DNA of 46,381 nt from Rossellomorea orangium (GCF_019334305.1 NZ_JAHWGH010000003.1:1-46381), one strand, 5' to 3'. Shown: positions 25,793 through 33,976, counted from the stretch's first letter. Notes: generated from the sequence alone by a model not told the origin. Numbers and translations are program-made.

Positions 25793-26467
25793 ATGAAAAC
25801 AGCCATCATCACAGGTGGAGGCTCTGGCCTCGGTAAAGAATTAGGCATACTTCTGAGCAAACAGGGATTTCATATTTTCCTGCTAGGACGAACGGAAGAT
25901 ACTTTAAGAACAGCGGCAGCTGAAATTGAACATATTGGGGGCAAAGCATCCTTTGCCATATTGGATATCAACTCAAATGAAAAAATACAAAAGGTGTATG
26001 AAAACCACCTTACAAACAGCAGCCTTTCATTACTCATACATAACGCAGGTGTAGGCTACTTCGGACCATTCAACGAGTCAAACGACGACGAATTAGTAAG
26101 CATGTTCGAGACCAATGCCCTCGGACCAATACGGTTAACGAAGGCACTACTGCCTCAACTTGAGCAGCAGGATAGCACCATCATCAATATCATTTCTACA
26201 GCTGGTCTTAGAGGTAAGAAAAATGAATCCTTATATGTAGCAAGCAAGTTCGCACTAAGAGGATTTGGGGAAAGTCTGCAAAAAGAATATGAAGGGACCC
26301 ATCTTCGTATCGTCAATGCTTATATGGGGGGCATGAATACTCCTTTCTGGGATAATAGCGACCATATTAGCGATCCTTCACGACTTCGTTCTCCCCGAGA
26401 AGTGGCGGAGATGATCGTGAATGAATACCAGGAAAAAGATGAAATTGTCATCGAATCAAAAAAATAA
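25793..26467 (+). CDS. Short-chain dehydrogenase/reductase
   Basis: The 224-aa classical SDR has cofactor motif TGGGSGLG (7-14), HNAG (83-86) for ring stabilisation, Ser135 and the Tyr148-x3-Lys152 catalytic pair (YVASK). Arg33 after beta-2 (LLGRTED) suggests NADPH preference. The binding site AAAGGATG is preceded directly by the last repeat unit, so the message leader probably contains it. Length is short for the family but the C-terminus (EKDEIVIESKK) looks complete. Substrate cannot be told. It is an insertion relative to the B. subtilis yfh order. Confidence 0.88.
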   Translation: MKTAIITGGGSGLGKELGILLSKQGFHIFLLGRTEDTLRTAAAEIEHIGGKASFAILDINSNEKIQKVYENHLTNSSLSLLIHNAGVGYFGPFNESNDDELVSMFETNALGPIRLTKALLPQLEQQDSTIINIISTAGLRGKKNESLYVASKFALRGFGESLQKEYEGTHLRIVNAYMGGMNTPFWDNSDHISDPSRLRSPREVAEMIVNEYQEKDEIVIESKK

Positions 26468-26508
26468 ACCTCAAAAGGCAGCCTTCGATAAACGAAAGCT
26501 GCCTTGAT

Positions 26509-26922
26509 TTACGGAGCAAAAGGAAAAAACATAAAGGCCACAAAAAATAAAAGCATAGGAACTAAAAACAATGCAAATACATCAATGACCACGACAAAGG
26601 CGATCCATACCCACCGGATGCCATCTTTCCGTTTTAGAAACTGCTGTATCATCCTGATATTGACCAAGACCAAGAATATGGCGACTCCGAGAAGGAAGAA
26701 TGGCACGACCCATTTCCCCATATCTTCAGCGAACCCCTGGTTATGCCACTCCTGCCTGCCTATTGAAAAGAAGTCCGTTCGCACCTTAATCGTCAATTCA
26801 CCGATGAGAAATATAAGGGCTGTACCAATTACTATTCCACCAGCGTATATCTTGAATTTTCTACTAGTTCTAATGATAAGTGGCAGCGTGACAATAACGA
26901 ACAAAAGAGCAACTATCTCCAC
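26509..26922 (-). CDS. Hypothetical membrane protein, four helices
   Basis: I do not recognise a named family. The 137-aa product has hydrophobic segments at about residues 3-17, 27-42, 74-86 and 105-130, and a short loop with FFSIGRQEWHNQGFAED. The frame can start at a GTG (26940), but a GTG at 26922 follows AAAGGGG by 7 nt and is preferred. It lies between the SDR gene (convergent) and recX (same direction, 40-bp gap). Confidence 0.75.
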   Translation of the reverse strand: MEIVALLFVIVTLPLIIRTSRKFKIYAGGIVIGTALIFLIGELTIKVRTDFFSIGRQEWHNQGFAEDMGKWVVPFFLLGVAIFLVLVNIRMIQQFLKRKDGIRWVWIAFVVVIDVFALFLVPMLLFFVAFMFFPFAP

Positions 26923-26962
26923 AGAACTACCCCTTTCCACAACCTTTTAATGCTGAAAAAGA

Positions 26963-27769
26963 TCACCATTCATTTTCTTTTAATTCTTCCAGCAGTCTTT
27001 CGATATCTTCCATGGAAAACCCTTTTCGATACAACGTTTGTTTCATCTTTTGTACATATTCATATCCATCATATTTTGTACTAAGTTTTCTGTGAGCCTT
27101 TAATCCCTGATGATAAACCGCATCCCATCTCTCATCGTCATCCCTCTCGGATTCGACTGTCTCCCACACGATTTTCATGACCGAGCCAGGATATCCTTTT
27201 CTCATCATATTTTGCTCGACCTTTTGCTTGGCGATCATCTTGGAGTCTTTTCGATATTTATGAAGGAGCTTTTCTGTTAAAGCGACGGCTTTATCTACCT
27301 GCTTTTCTTGTGTGAAAGCAGCAAGTGCCTCTTCAATATGTGAGTCACCTACCCCTTTTCTCCTTAATTCACCTCGTATCCATACAGGTCCTTTCTCAGC
27401 GGTATTCATCTGTGTCCCGACAAACGCATGGGCGAATTCCAAATCATTGATGTATTTAATCTCATTCAATTTATGGATCACTTCCTGTATGATTCCATCT
27501 TCCGGGTCCCCTTCCTGCAAATGATCGCGGATTTCTTTTTCCGTCCTCATCCGATAGGCCAGATACTGAATCGCTTTGTTGAATGCTTTTTTCACATCGT
27601 CTTCGTATTGAAGCTCTGAAATCTCCAGCTCATCCACCTCAAGGCCTTTTCTAAGCTGAAACTTTGCAAGGACTGCTTCATCGACACTGAAGGCATATTT
27701 CCCATCTATAAATAAATTGTAACGCTCATCATTCTTCACTTGCTTCGTTATTTTCGTAATCTTACCCAT
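26963..27769 (-). CDS. recX: Recombination regulator RecX
   Basis: The 268-aa protein is RecX, which binds RecA filaments and tunes homologous recombination. The long Bacillus form is visible: a beta-rich N-terminus (ITKQVKNDERYNLFIDGKYAFSVDE) followed by three-helix repeats (YRMRTEKEIRDHL, GPVWIRGELRRKGV, KVEQNMMRKGYPGSV, MKQTLYRKGFSMEDIERLL). The ATG at 27769 follows GAGGTGG; a GTG three codons earlier overlaps it. It is divergent from yfhF, as recX (yfhG) is next to yfhF in B. subtilis. Confidence 0.94.
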   Translation of the reverse strand: MGKITKITKQVKNDERYNLFIDGKYAFSVDEAVLAKFQLRKGLEVDELEISELQYEDDVKKAFNKAIQYLAYRMRTEKEIRDHLQEGDPEDGIIQEVIHKLNEIKYINDLEFAHAFVGTQMNTAEKGPVWIRGELRRKGVGDSHIEEALAAFTQEKQVDKAVALTEKLLHKYRKDSKMIAKQKVEQNMMRKGYPGSVMKIVWETVESERDDDERWDAVYHQGLKAHRKLSTKYDGYEYVQKMKQTLYRKGFSMEDIERLLEELKENEW

Positions 27770-27857
27770 TTTTTCCACCTCACCATAATCCTAACACATC
27801 CAACATGTTTTTTATTCTGAAGATAGGTAAAATAATAATATAACTGGAGGGATGAAG

Positions 27858-28763
27858 ATGAAGATCGCCATTACAGGTGGAACAGGTTTTGTCGGCCAGG
27901 CACTGACGGAGGAACTTCTCTCACATGAACATGAAATACTGATTCTTACACGTAATCCGGATAAACATGAGGCACGTCCAGGCGTGAAGTATGTGAAGTG
28001 GCTGTCTGATGGAGCAAGACCCGAAGAGACCCTTGAAGGAATCCATGCATTTATCAACCTTGCAGGCGAATCCATCAACAGCGGACGCTGGACCGATGAG
28101 CGTAAGAAGCGCATCATCAATAGCCGGATCACCTCCACTGGGGAAGTAATCAATATTATTAAGGCCCTGAAAGAAAAGCCTGCATGCCTAATCAATGCGA
28201 GCGCAATCGGCTATTATCCTTCTTCAAAGACGAATACGTATACAGAAGCCTCGACGGAAACGGCAGACAATTTCCTTGGGGAAACCGTGCAAATATGGGA
28301 AAAGGAAGCGGCCAAGGCCAAAAAATTGGGTATTCGTGTAGCATATACACGATTTGGCATCATCCTCGGTAAAGATGAAGGTGCCCTCCCCCGTATTGCG
28401 CTCCCTTATAAAATGTTTGTCGGAGGCACGGTCGGTTCAGGTGAACAGTGGATGTCATGGGTTCATATTAAAGATATCGCGAGAGCCGTGCATTTTGTTA
28501 CTGAAACGGAGGGGATCACAGGACCGGTTAATGTCACCGCTCCTTCCCCAGTCACCATGAAAGAATTCGGAAAGACACTCGGATCCGTTATGGGCAGGCC
28601 ACACTGGATACCGGTCCCATCATTCGCTTTAAAAGTCGCGATGGGGGAAATGAGTTCACTTGTGCTGGAAGGACAAAAAGTTCTCCCAAGTGTCCTCTCA
28701 GAACATGGCTTCAAATTCAAATACCCTGAATTAAAGAGTGCCCTGATGGAAATATATCGATAA
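27858..28763 (+). CDS. yfhF: NAD-dependent epimerase-like protein YfhF (TIGR01777)
   Basis: The 301-aa extended-SDR protein has Rossmann motif TGGTGFVG (6-13), FINLAGESINSGRW (about 66-79), Tyr in SAIGYYPSS and a C-terminal DUF1731-type domain (SEHGFKFKYPELKSAL). This is the TIGR01777/SDR39U1 family; B. subtilis YfhF is the counterpart. Of two nearby ATGs, 27858 has 7 nt to GGAGG, whereas 27852 has only 1. Activity is not established for the family. Confidence 0.92.
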   Translation: MKIAITGGTGFVGQALTEELLSHEHEILILTRNPDKHEARPGVKYVKWLSDGARPEETLEGIHAFINLAGESINSGRWTDERKKRIINSRITSTGEVINIIKALKEKPACLINASAIGYYPSSKTNTYTEASTETADNFLGETVQIWEKEAAKAKKLGIRVAYTRFGIILGKDEGALPRIALPYKMFVGGTVGSGEQWMSWVHIKDIARAVHFVTETEGITGPVNVTAPSPVTMKEFGKTLGSVMGRPHWIPVPSFALKVAMGEMSSLVLEGQKVLPSVLSEHGFKFKYPELKSALMEIYR

Positions 28764-28834
28764 GTAAGAGGTATGTCCCTTCCTTTTCACGGCAAAAATA
28801 GAACTAATCTTGAAAAGAAGGGATGTACATACGA

Positions 28835-28960
28835 ATGGATAATAAGAAAAAGAAAGACAAGAACAAGTCAGTTTTATCTAGCGCTCAGGAAGTGACGTAC
28901 TCAAGGGAGTTCAAAGCAGCCGACCGTGCAGGCGGCTTCAGTTCCAAAGCCCATAGATAG
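28835..28960 (+). CDS. yfhE: Small protein YfhE
   Basis: The 41-aa product is basic at its start (MDNKKKKDKNKS) and continues LSSAQEVTYSREFKAADRAG, the YfhE signature. It lies between yfhF and yfhD as in B. subtilis. The binding site (AAGGGATG) is further upstream than usual, about 12 nt. A terminator at 29003-29038 separates it from yfhD. Function is unknown. Confidence 0.85.
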   Translation: MDNKKKKDKNKSVLSSAQEVTYSREFKAADRAGGFSSKAHR

Positions 28961-29002
28961 TCAATTATTTCCTAACTAAAACCCCCTACTTTGAAGAAAG
29001 AT

Positions 29003-29038
29003 AAAGGTACAGGTTACAAGCCTGTGCCTTTATTTTTT
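29003..29038 (+). terminator. yfhE terminator
   Basis: AAAGGTACAGG and CCTGTGCCTTT pair around TTACAAG, followed by a T run. It ends just before the yfhD ribosome binding site. Confidence 0.85.
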
Positions 29039-29059
29039 AGCGAAAAGGGGATGTTGATA

Positions 29060-29245
29060 TTGGGAAGATCACGCGGACATAGTAAAAGAGGAAATAAAAA
29101 CAGCCTGCCACAAACACCCGCTCAGCTCAAATCTGATGGTGTTGACGAAGAGTTCTCACGAGAACTTGCCGACCAGGCTGACATGGAAGCGCAAGCCCGT
29201 GCAAATGCTGCCAATCAGCGTGCGCGAGTGAAGAAAAACCAATAG
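29060..29245 (+). CDS. yfhD: Small protein YfhD
   Basis: The 61-aa product contains EFSRELADQADMEAQARANA, the YfhD signature, after a basic N-terminus (GRSRGHSKRGNKN). The TTG at 29060 follows AAAAGGGG by 9 nt; the ATG at 29051 abuts that site with no spacing. Because a terminator lies immediately upstream, expression depends on readthrough or on a promoter inside the yfhE region. Function is unknown; composition resembles small spore proteins. Confidence 0.85.
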   Translation: MGRSRGHSKRGNKNSLPQTPAQLKSDGVDEEFSRELADQADMEAQARANAANQRARVKKNQ

Positions 29246-29273
29246 TGCAATCCCGTTAGTTGAAAATTCAGGT

Positions 29274-29312
29274 AAAAAAGGACCCCTGCTGTGAAAGCAC
29301 GGGTCCCTTCTT
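29274..29312. terminator. Terminator between yfhD and doxX
   Basis: GGACCC and GGGTCC with inner GCT/AGC pairs form a stem-loop. On the minus strand it is followed by TTTTTTACC, fitting the doxX side best. Confidence 0.75.
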
Positions 29313-29323
29313 ATGTTACTCTC

Positions 29324-29824
29324 TCAAACCACAATCGGCTTTTTGTTTTTCTTTTCATTATGGTGAATCAATTGCTTCATGTATGGCATGATCCAGTGAT
29401 CAGCTCCCCAATAGTATGTCCCTCTACCTGCAAAAAGAAGAATGATGGCCACTGTATACAGGACTGGATTCGTGCTCACAGTTCCCGCCAATAAAAAGTT
29501 AAGGTTCATGAATGCCCCTGCAATCAGAGCTGGTAATGTCATGAATCCCACAACCAAGCCCACTCCCACCAATATCTCACCCCACGGAATCAGAACATTG
29601 AACAGCTCAACGTTTGGTAGTGCAAATCCGTTCAGAAATTCTGCATACCAGCCTTGAACTGCAGGATGTTCACCAGTTGCTTTTGTCATTGCCCCTTGCA
29701 GGAAACCACTTGCATCAAACCCGTCATTCACCTTATGCCATCCTGCCTCCAGCCACTGAACGCCCAACCAAATTCTCAACATTGTCCAAACCACACTCAC
29801 CTTTTGATTTTCCCACCATCTCAT
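29324..29824 (-). CDS. DoxX family membrane protein
   Basis: The 166-aa DoxX-family protein has four hydrophobic segments (about 10-24, 78-98, 100-115, 120-132) and the family motif LRIWLGVQWLEAGWHKV at the start. DoxX proteins are related to the small subunit of an archaeal terminal quinol oxidase, and in bacteria they associate with thiol or quinone stress. The start follows AAGGAGATG. Its upstream region has two near-perfect TTGTGAA/TTCACA dyads (29853-29870 and 29915-29932) suggesting Rex or Fnr control. Physiological role is not established. Confidence 0.88.
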   Translation of the reverse strand: MRWWENQKVSVVWTMLRIWLGVQWLEAGWHKVNDGFDASGFLQGAMTKATGEHPAVQGWYAEFLNGFALPNVELFNVLIPWGEILVGVGLVVGFMTLPALIAGAFMNLNFLLAGTVSTNPVLYTVAIILLFAGRGTYYWGADHWIMPYMKQLIHHNEKKNKKPIVV

Positions 29825-29852
29825 GATGGATCATCTCCTTATGGTAATGTTT

Positions 29853-29932
29853 TTGTGAAACAATTCACATGTTATGTCGGATTGAAGAACCTGATGTCAG
29901 GTGATGAATAATGATTGTGAAGTGTTTCACAT
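29853..29932. promoter_or_regulatory. Two Rex/Fnr-like operators upstream of doxX
   Basis: TTGTGAAACAATTCACAT (29853-29870) and TTGTGAAGTGTTTCACAT (29915-29932) have centres 62 bp apart. Both fit the Rex pattern TTGTGAA-N4-TTCACAA except at one end base and also TGTGA-N6-TCACA of Fnr/CRP. Between them lies a perfect 12-bp palindrome, CCTGATGTCAGG (29890-29901). Confidence 0.7.
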
Positions 29933-30047
29933 GTTCTTTACATCTATAATATACCTCTACATCAACCTAAATACAATAGGCTTTTGTTGCGTTCACAAAG
30001 GTGTCAATATCAGAATACTATTGTGTTTGTAAACGATTCACTAGTAG

Positions 30048-30114
30048 ATTCAGTTGCTGAATTCTATATAAAAAAATCAGCAGCTGAATATTGGGTCATG
30101 TTCAGCTTCTGAAC
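30048..30114. promoter_or_regulatory. Three TTCAG-N3-CTGAA dyads
   Basis: ATTCAGTTGCTGAAT (30048-30062), TCAGCAGCTGA (30077-30087) and GTTCAGCTTCTGAAC (30100-30114) are dyads of one pattern with centres 27 and 25 bp apart. The first two can also pair with each other as a hairpin. Between the doxX operators and this array (29933-30047) I see nothing else. Confidence 0.6.
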
Positions 30115-30216
30115 AACGCTCTAATTTAAACTGAGAAGTCTCTTCGCATCATTTTAATCCGTTACTTTAAGGCTCGTATATCCACTTTTGTCCAAATATC
30201 AAGGAACTTTCATAAT

Positions 30217-30244
30217 CGAAACTTTCCTATTTCAAATCCGTATT
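30217..30244 (+). promoter_or_regulatory. ECF sigma-type promoter for the UbiB-like kinase
   Basis: CGAAAC (30217-30222), 16-bp spacer, CGTATT (30239-30244) resembles sigma-W/X/M promoters (TGAAAC-N16-CGTA). It is bracketed by a perfect 8-bp inverted repeat, GGAACTTT (30203-30210) and AAAGTTCC (30259-30266). Confidence 0.55.
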
Positions 30245-30286
30245 ACATAATAGAGATAAAAGTTCCCGATTACGGAGGATAAAAAT

Positions 30287-31909
30287 ATGAAATCAGAGAA
30301 CAAGCTTTGGAGAATGTGGAAAGTCCTGTCCCTTGCCTTATCCATCGTCGTGAGGGTCTACTGGTACCGACTACGGGGTAAGTCTCAATGGGAGAAGGAG
30401 AAACTGTGGGAACGAATCGGTAAGGAGTTCAAAGATACCCTGTTCGAACTGAACGGGGTGTTAATTAAAGTCGGGCAACTTCTCAGTATCCGGGAAGATT
30501 TGCTCCCCAAAGGCTTTATCAGTCAAATTCAAGATTTGGTTGATCATGTACCTCCATCAACGTGGGAGGAAATACAAACGGTTCTTGAACGTGAATGGGG
30601 CACCTCTATCTCCTCGAAGGTCATGGACATAGACAAAGATGCCGTTGCATCTGCCTCCATTGGCGAAGTGTATAAAGCAAGACTGCTTGATGGCACTAAA
30701 GTAGCCATCAAAGTGCAGCGCCCTGAAATCCCGACACTCGTCAAGACTGATTTCCGTACTCTTTCCATCATCATTTGGTTCGCACGGCATTTCGCTCCCA
30801 TGCCGAAAGGGTTCATTGATTTCAAGATGCTTTATAGGGAATTAAAGCAGGTGATTGAACAGGAGCTGGATTTTTCTAAGGAAATGAGTACCGCCATTTC
30901 CTTTAAACAACGGTTCAAGGATCAATCCAATGTGAAGATCCCTGGGATGTATCCTGACCTTTGCACGGATAAAGTGCTTGTAATGGAGTGGATTGATGGT
31001 GTCCGATTGAATGATAAAGAAGCGATGAAAGGGTATGAACTTGACGGACAAAAGCTAGCACAGGATTTATTCCGCCTCTTTCTCCCTCAGTGGCTAGAGC
31101 CTGGGATCTTTCATGCCGATCCCCATGCAGGAAATATACTGCTTCAGCCTGATGGTTCATTTGTTTTATTGGACTTTGGGATGATCGGGGAAATTTCGAA
31201 AAGAGATTCTGCACATTTTCAAGACCTTCTGGAAGGTGTCCTATTAAAGAATTTCCGGAAAGCCTCTGAGGCGCTGGCTCAATTGGGCTTCCTGCTCCCA
31301 AACGCAAGTCCGAAGACGATTGAGCCTGTGCTGAAGGAATTTGTCACTCTTGATATGGAGCAGTTCAAGCAGATGGATATGATTTCAGTTAAAAAGGAAA
31401 TCAACGACATGGTGAAATCACTCCCTGTTCAGGTACCGACCCGCTTTATCTTCTTGGGTCGATCATTTGCCACCATCGAGGGGCTTGTCCATACGCTGAG
31501 TCCGGATGAAGAAACCCTTGATGTCGTTAAACCCGCTTTTTTAGATTGGGTGAAGGATGGCAACACCAACAAATGGGAGCTTCTAATGAAATGGCTGGGT
31601 GCACAGCCTCTCTTTCAGACCGTTCAAAAAGTACGACAGCTATTGGATATACCTGAAAGGGCTTTGGAACAAAAGGACCACCATCAGCTAAATGAATTTC
31701 AGTTCACTCTATTCGAGAGCCAAAAGAAGCATGCTTTCATTCTTCTACTAGCCGGAATCATCGGCGGGTTTGCAGGACTTGGCTTCGAATTTGAGTTAAT
31801 CTGGCAGGGAAGCTTTGGACTTGCCGGATTCGGTTCCGTTTTGTATTGGATGACTGCTATAAGAGAAAGAGCCTGGCTGAAGAAATTGAAGAATGGGCAA
31901 CTGCATTAA
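30287..31909 (+). CDS. ABC1/AarF/UbiB-type atypical kinase
   Basis: The 540-aa protein belongs to the UbiB/AarF (ADCK) family. KVGQ (61-64) is the family-specific KxGQ helix, ASASIGEVYKA (121-131) the alanine-rich nucleotide loop, Lys142 the ATP lysine (VAIKVQRP), HADPHAGN (276-283) the catalytic loop and DFG (296-298) the metal site. The C-terminus has one or two membrane helices (HAFILLLAGIIGGFAGLGF). Relatives in ubiquinone-making organisms support quinone synthesis; the Bacillus substrate is unknown. The start follows ACGGAGGA. An ECF-like promoter and three dyads lie upstream, and a strong terminator follows. Confidence 0.93.
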   Translation: MKSENKLWRMWKVLSLALSIVVRVYWYRLRGKSQWEKEKLWERIGKEFKDTLFELNGVLIKVGQLLSIREDLLPKGFISQIQDLVDHVPPSTWEEIQTVLEREWGTSISSKVMDIDKDAVASASIGEVYKARLLDGTKVAIKVQRPEIPTLVKTDFRTLSIIIWFARHFAPMPKGFIDFKMLYRELKQVIEQELDFSKEMSTAISFKQRFKDQSNVKIPGMYPDLCTDKVLVMEWIDGVRLNDKEAMKGYELDGQKLAQDLFRLFLPQWLEPGIFHADPHAGNILLQPDGSFVLLDFGMIGEISKRDSAHFQDLLEGVLLKNFRKASEALAQLGFLLPNASPKTIEPVLKEFVTLDMEQFKQMDMISVKKEINDMVKSLPVQVPTRFIFLGRSFATIEGLVHTLSPDEETLDVVKPAFLDWVKDGNTNKWELLMKWLGAQPLFQTVQKVRQLLDIPERALEQKDHHQLNEFQFTLFESQKKHAFILLLAGIIGGFAGLGFEFELIWQGSFGLAGFGSVLYWMTAIRERAWLKKLKNGQLH

Positions 31910-31913
31910 ACGT

Positions 31914-31950
31914 AAAAAGGTAACCTATGAATAATATGGTTACCTTTTTA
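31914..31950 (+). terminator. Terminator of the UbiB-like gene
   Basis: AAAAAGGTAACC and GGTTACCTTTTT pair around a 12-nt loop and end in T residues. Confidence 0.88.
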
Positions 31951-31977
31951 CGGCAGAATACAAACAGGAGGGATACT

Positions 31978-32160
31978 ATGACAAATCGTAAAGAATTGTT
32001 TAATGATGTGATCGATCATATGTCCAAGATCGAAGGCGCACCCATGAGTAAGCCAGAAATGAGCAGCCTCCCACTCGGAATCCGGATCATCGGGTATGCA
32101 TTGATTGGATTTACGGCCCTTGCATCTTTATTGTTCATTATTCTGACCTTACTTGATTAG
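31978..32160 (+). CDS. Small single-pass membrane protein, 60 aa
   Basis: I do not recognise the family. The N-terminal half is soluble and charged (MTNRKELFNDVIDHMSKIEG), then one C-terminal helix (IRIIGYALIGFTALASLLFI). The ATG at 31978 follows GGAGGG; the frame extends upstream only into the terminator hairpin of the preceding gene. Its last 23 bp overlap the end of the convergent alkyltransferase-like gene. Confidence 0.75.
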   Translation: MTNRKELFNDVIDHMSKIEGAPMSKPEMSSLPLGIRIIGYALIGFTALASLLFIILTLLD

Positions 32161-32473
32161 CACTAATTTCGGGCTGATGCTGAAATTCCTCCAGATCAAT
32201 CCGGTTATCCCCTATAAAATGAATTCCTTCTGCTTCCAACGATAGTTTTTGGGTCATTCTCTGCTCCTCATCACGAAACCCGATTTCCCCTTTACTATTC
32301 AGCACCCTGTGCCAGGGCAGATTGTACTTTCCACTCATAGAATGGAGGATGCGGACGATCTGCCTTGCCGCCCTCGGACTGCCCGCATGCGCAGCGATTT
32401 GTCCGTACGTCATGACCTTTCCGGGAGGTATCCTCTTTATTATTTTCACGGCTCTTTCGGTAAACGGCTCCAT
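32138..32473 (-). CDS. Alkyltransferase-like protein (ATL)
   Basis: The 111-aa protein has the DNA-binding half of O6-alkylguanine-DNA alkyltransferase: IPPGKVMTYGQIAAHAGSPRAARQI, the recognition helix with its Arg finger. The active-site motif PCHRV reads PWHRV, so the acceptor cysteine is tryptophan. ATL proteins bind O6-alkylguanine and hand it to nucleotide excision repair rather than repairing it directly. The ATG at 32473 follows GGAGGTG. Confidence 0.92.
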   Translation of the reverse strand: MEPFTERAVKIIKRIPPGKVMTYGQIAAHAGSPRAARQIVRILHSMSGKYNLPWHRVLNSKGEIGFRDEEQRMTQKLSLEAEGIHFIGDNRIDLEEFQHQPEISANQVRSE

Positions 32474-32605
32474 GCTCGTCACCTCCTCTTTCACTCTCAA
32501 TCATCCACTCCCCCTATTATACTGCCTTCATAAGTCAGGTTCCTAGAAGATTTGCTTCCATTATATTAAACTGTATATGAAAGAATAAAAGGACGTGATG
32601 ATGAA

Positions 32606-33349
32606 ATGGATATTAAACTGATTGCACTGGATATGGACGGGACTCTCGTCAACCATGAAGGAGAGGTATCTCCTGAGAACGAACAAGCCATTCAGCGTGC
32701 GAAGGAGAAAGGTATTCATGTCGTGTTAAGTACCGGACGCTCCCTCTTCACATGCCGGGATATCTCAGACGAACTTGGACGTTCATCTTATCTTGTGACT
32801 GTGAATGGCGGGGAAATCTACGATCATGAATACAACCTCGTAGACAGCATCCCCTTGGATATCGACCTTGTGAAGCAGCTTTGGGCGTTGAAAGAAGAGC
32901 ATGATGTCTACTTCTGGTCCTCTACCTCTCAAGGGCTGTTCAATAGTAAGAAGCCTTTTGATCAGGACATAGAAACCTATAATTGGCTGAAGTTTGGCTT
33001 TGATATACAGGATGATGATGTCCGTAAAGTCATGATGGACGAACTCGTGAAAAATGAAGCACTCGAGATTACGAATTCATCCCCGACGAATATTGAAATT
33101 AATCCGGCGGGTGTCAATAAAGCCGCAGCATTAGTGAAAGTATGTAAATGGCTGGATCTTTCCATGGAACAAGTCATGGCGGTCGGAGACAGTATGAATG
33201 ACATTGCCATGATACGTGAAGCCGGTTTCGGTGTGGCCATGGGCAACGCTCAGGAAATGGTAAAAGAAGCAGCCGATTGGGTAACGGGTATAAATACCGA
33301 TCATGGCGTGGCCCAAGCGATCGATAAAGTGCTTGCTGATATGGAATAA
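32606..33349 (+). CDS. Cof-type HAD-IIB family phosphatase
   Basis: The 247-aa protein is a HAD hydrolase of the Cof/IIB type. Motif I is DMDGTL with nucleophile Asp9 and Asp11, motif II STGR, motif III a Lys in GVNKAAAL, and motif IV GDSMNDIAM. The cap sits between motifs II and III (about residues 85-180). Such enzymes dephosphorylate sugar phosphates, nucleotides or flavin precursors; the substrate here is unclear. The start is preceded by AAAGGACGTGATG. A terminator hairpin follows at 33364-33394. Confidence 0.92.
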   Translation: MDIKLIALDMDGTLVNHEGEVSPENEQAIQRAKEKGIHVVLSTGRSLFTCRDISDELGRSSYLVTVNGGEIYDHEYNLVDSIPLDIDLVKQLWALKEEHDVYFWSSTSQGLFNSKKPFDQDIETYNWLKFGFDIQDDDVRKVMMDELVKNEALEITNSSPTNIEINPAGVNKAAALVKVCKWLDLSMEQVMAVGDSMNDIAMIREAGFGVAMGNAQEMVKEAADWVTGINTDHGVAQAIDKVLADME

Positions 33350-33363
33350 ACATTTTCATTAAT

Positions 33364-33394
33364 GTGCCTGATTCAATGCGAATCAGGCACTTTC
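33364..33394 (+). terminator. HAD phosphatase terminator
   Basis: GTGCCTGATTC and GAATCAGGCAC form a perfect 11-bp stem with a 5-nt loop, followed by TTTC. Confidence 0.8.
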
Positions 33395-33463
33395 ACTTTC
33401 CACCGTGTCTATTATAATTACATTAGGTACATACTGAATACAAAAACAAGGATTGTATCCGAC

Positions 33464-33976
33464 ATGTATCTATTACTGGTAGTGGTTGTTTATCTGATTT
33501 TTGCTAAGCTCTTTATTGATTGGAAACGCTGGAAAGAGTATTATCCAACGGTTCAATATTATATTATCTGTAATCTTACATATAATGTGATCTTTTATAA
33601 TCATACTTTATGGAAGTACAAGGCTGTTACGGTGGAATGGCTAAACCATACTCTGATCGACCTCGTCTTCACCTTTTTCATCATTCCTGTTGTAATCATG
33701 ATCTTTCTCCGTTATTATCCATACGGAAAAAAGAAATGGATTTACCTTACCTGCTGGATAACCTATTTCACGTTTCTGGAATACCTGTTTCATAAAAAAG
33801 GTCTGTTTCTGTATGAGAATGGCTGGAATTTAGGGTGGTCCGCTGTGTTTAATATCATCATGTTTTCCATCTTGGGTTTGCATCACAAGAAGCCTTTACT
33901 TGCCATCATAATTTCCTTGCCTATCATTGCCATTCTATTATTCCTTTTCCATCCATCTTTACAAGATTTAAAGTGA
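33464..33976 (+). CDS. CBO0543-type membrane protein
   Basis: The 170-aa protein has about five membrane helices and the pattern of the uncharacterised CBO0543 family: WKEYYPTVQYYIICNLTYNVIF after the first helix, then LWKYK, HTLIDLVFTFFIIP and RYYPYGKKK. The frame extends upstream through a terminator, so the ATG at 33464 (after AAGGA, somewhat distant) is chosen. A 31-aa membrane microprotein follows 10 bp later in the same direction. Function is unknown. Confidence 0.78.
   Translation: MYLLLVVVVYLIFAKLFIDWKRWKEYYPTVQYYIICNLTYNVIFYNHTLWKYKAVTVEWLNHTLIDLVFTFFIIPVVIMIFLRYYPYGKKKWIYLTCWITYFTFLEYLFHKKGLFLYENGWNLGWSAVFNIIMFSILGLHHKKPLLAIIISLPIIAILLFLFHPSLQDLK

Noticed and set aside
31927..31977. 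N-terminal extension of the 60-aa membrane protein
   Set aside because: The extra codons fall inside the terminator hairpin of the preceding gene, and a better binding site precedes the ATG at 31978.
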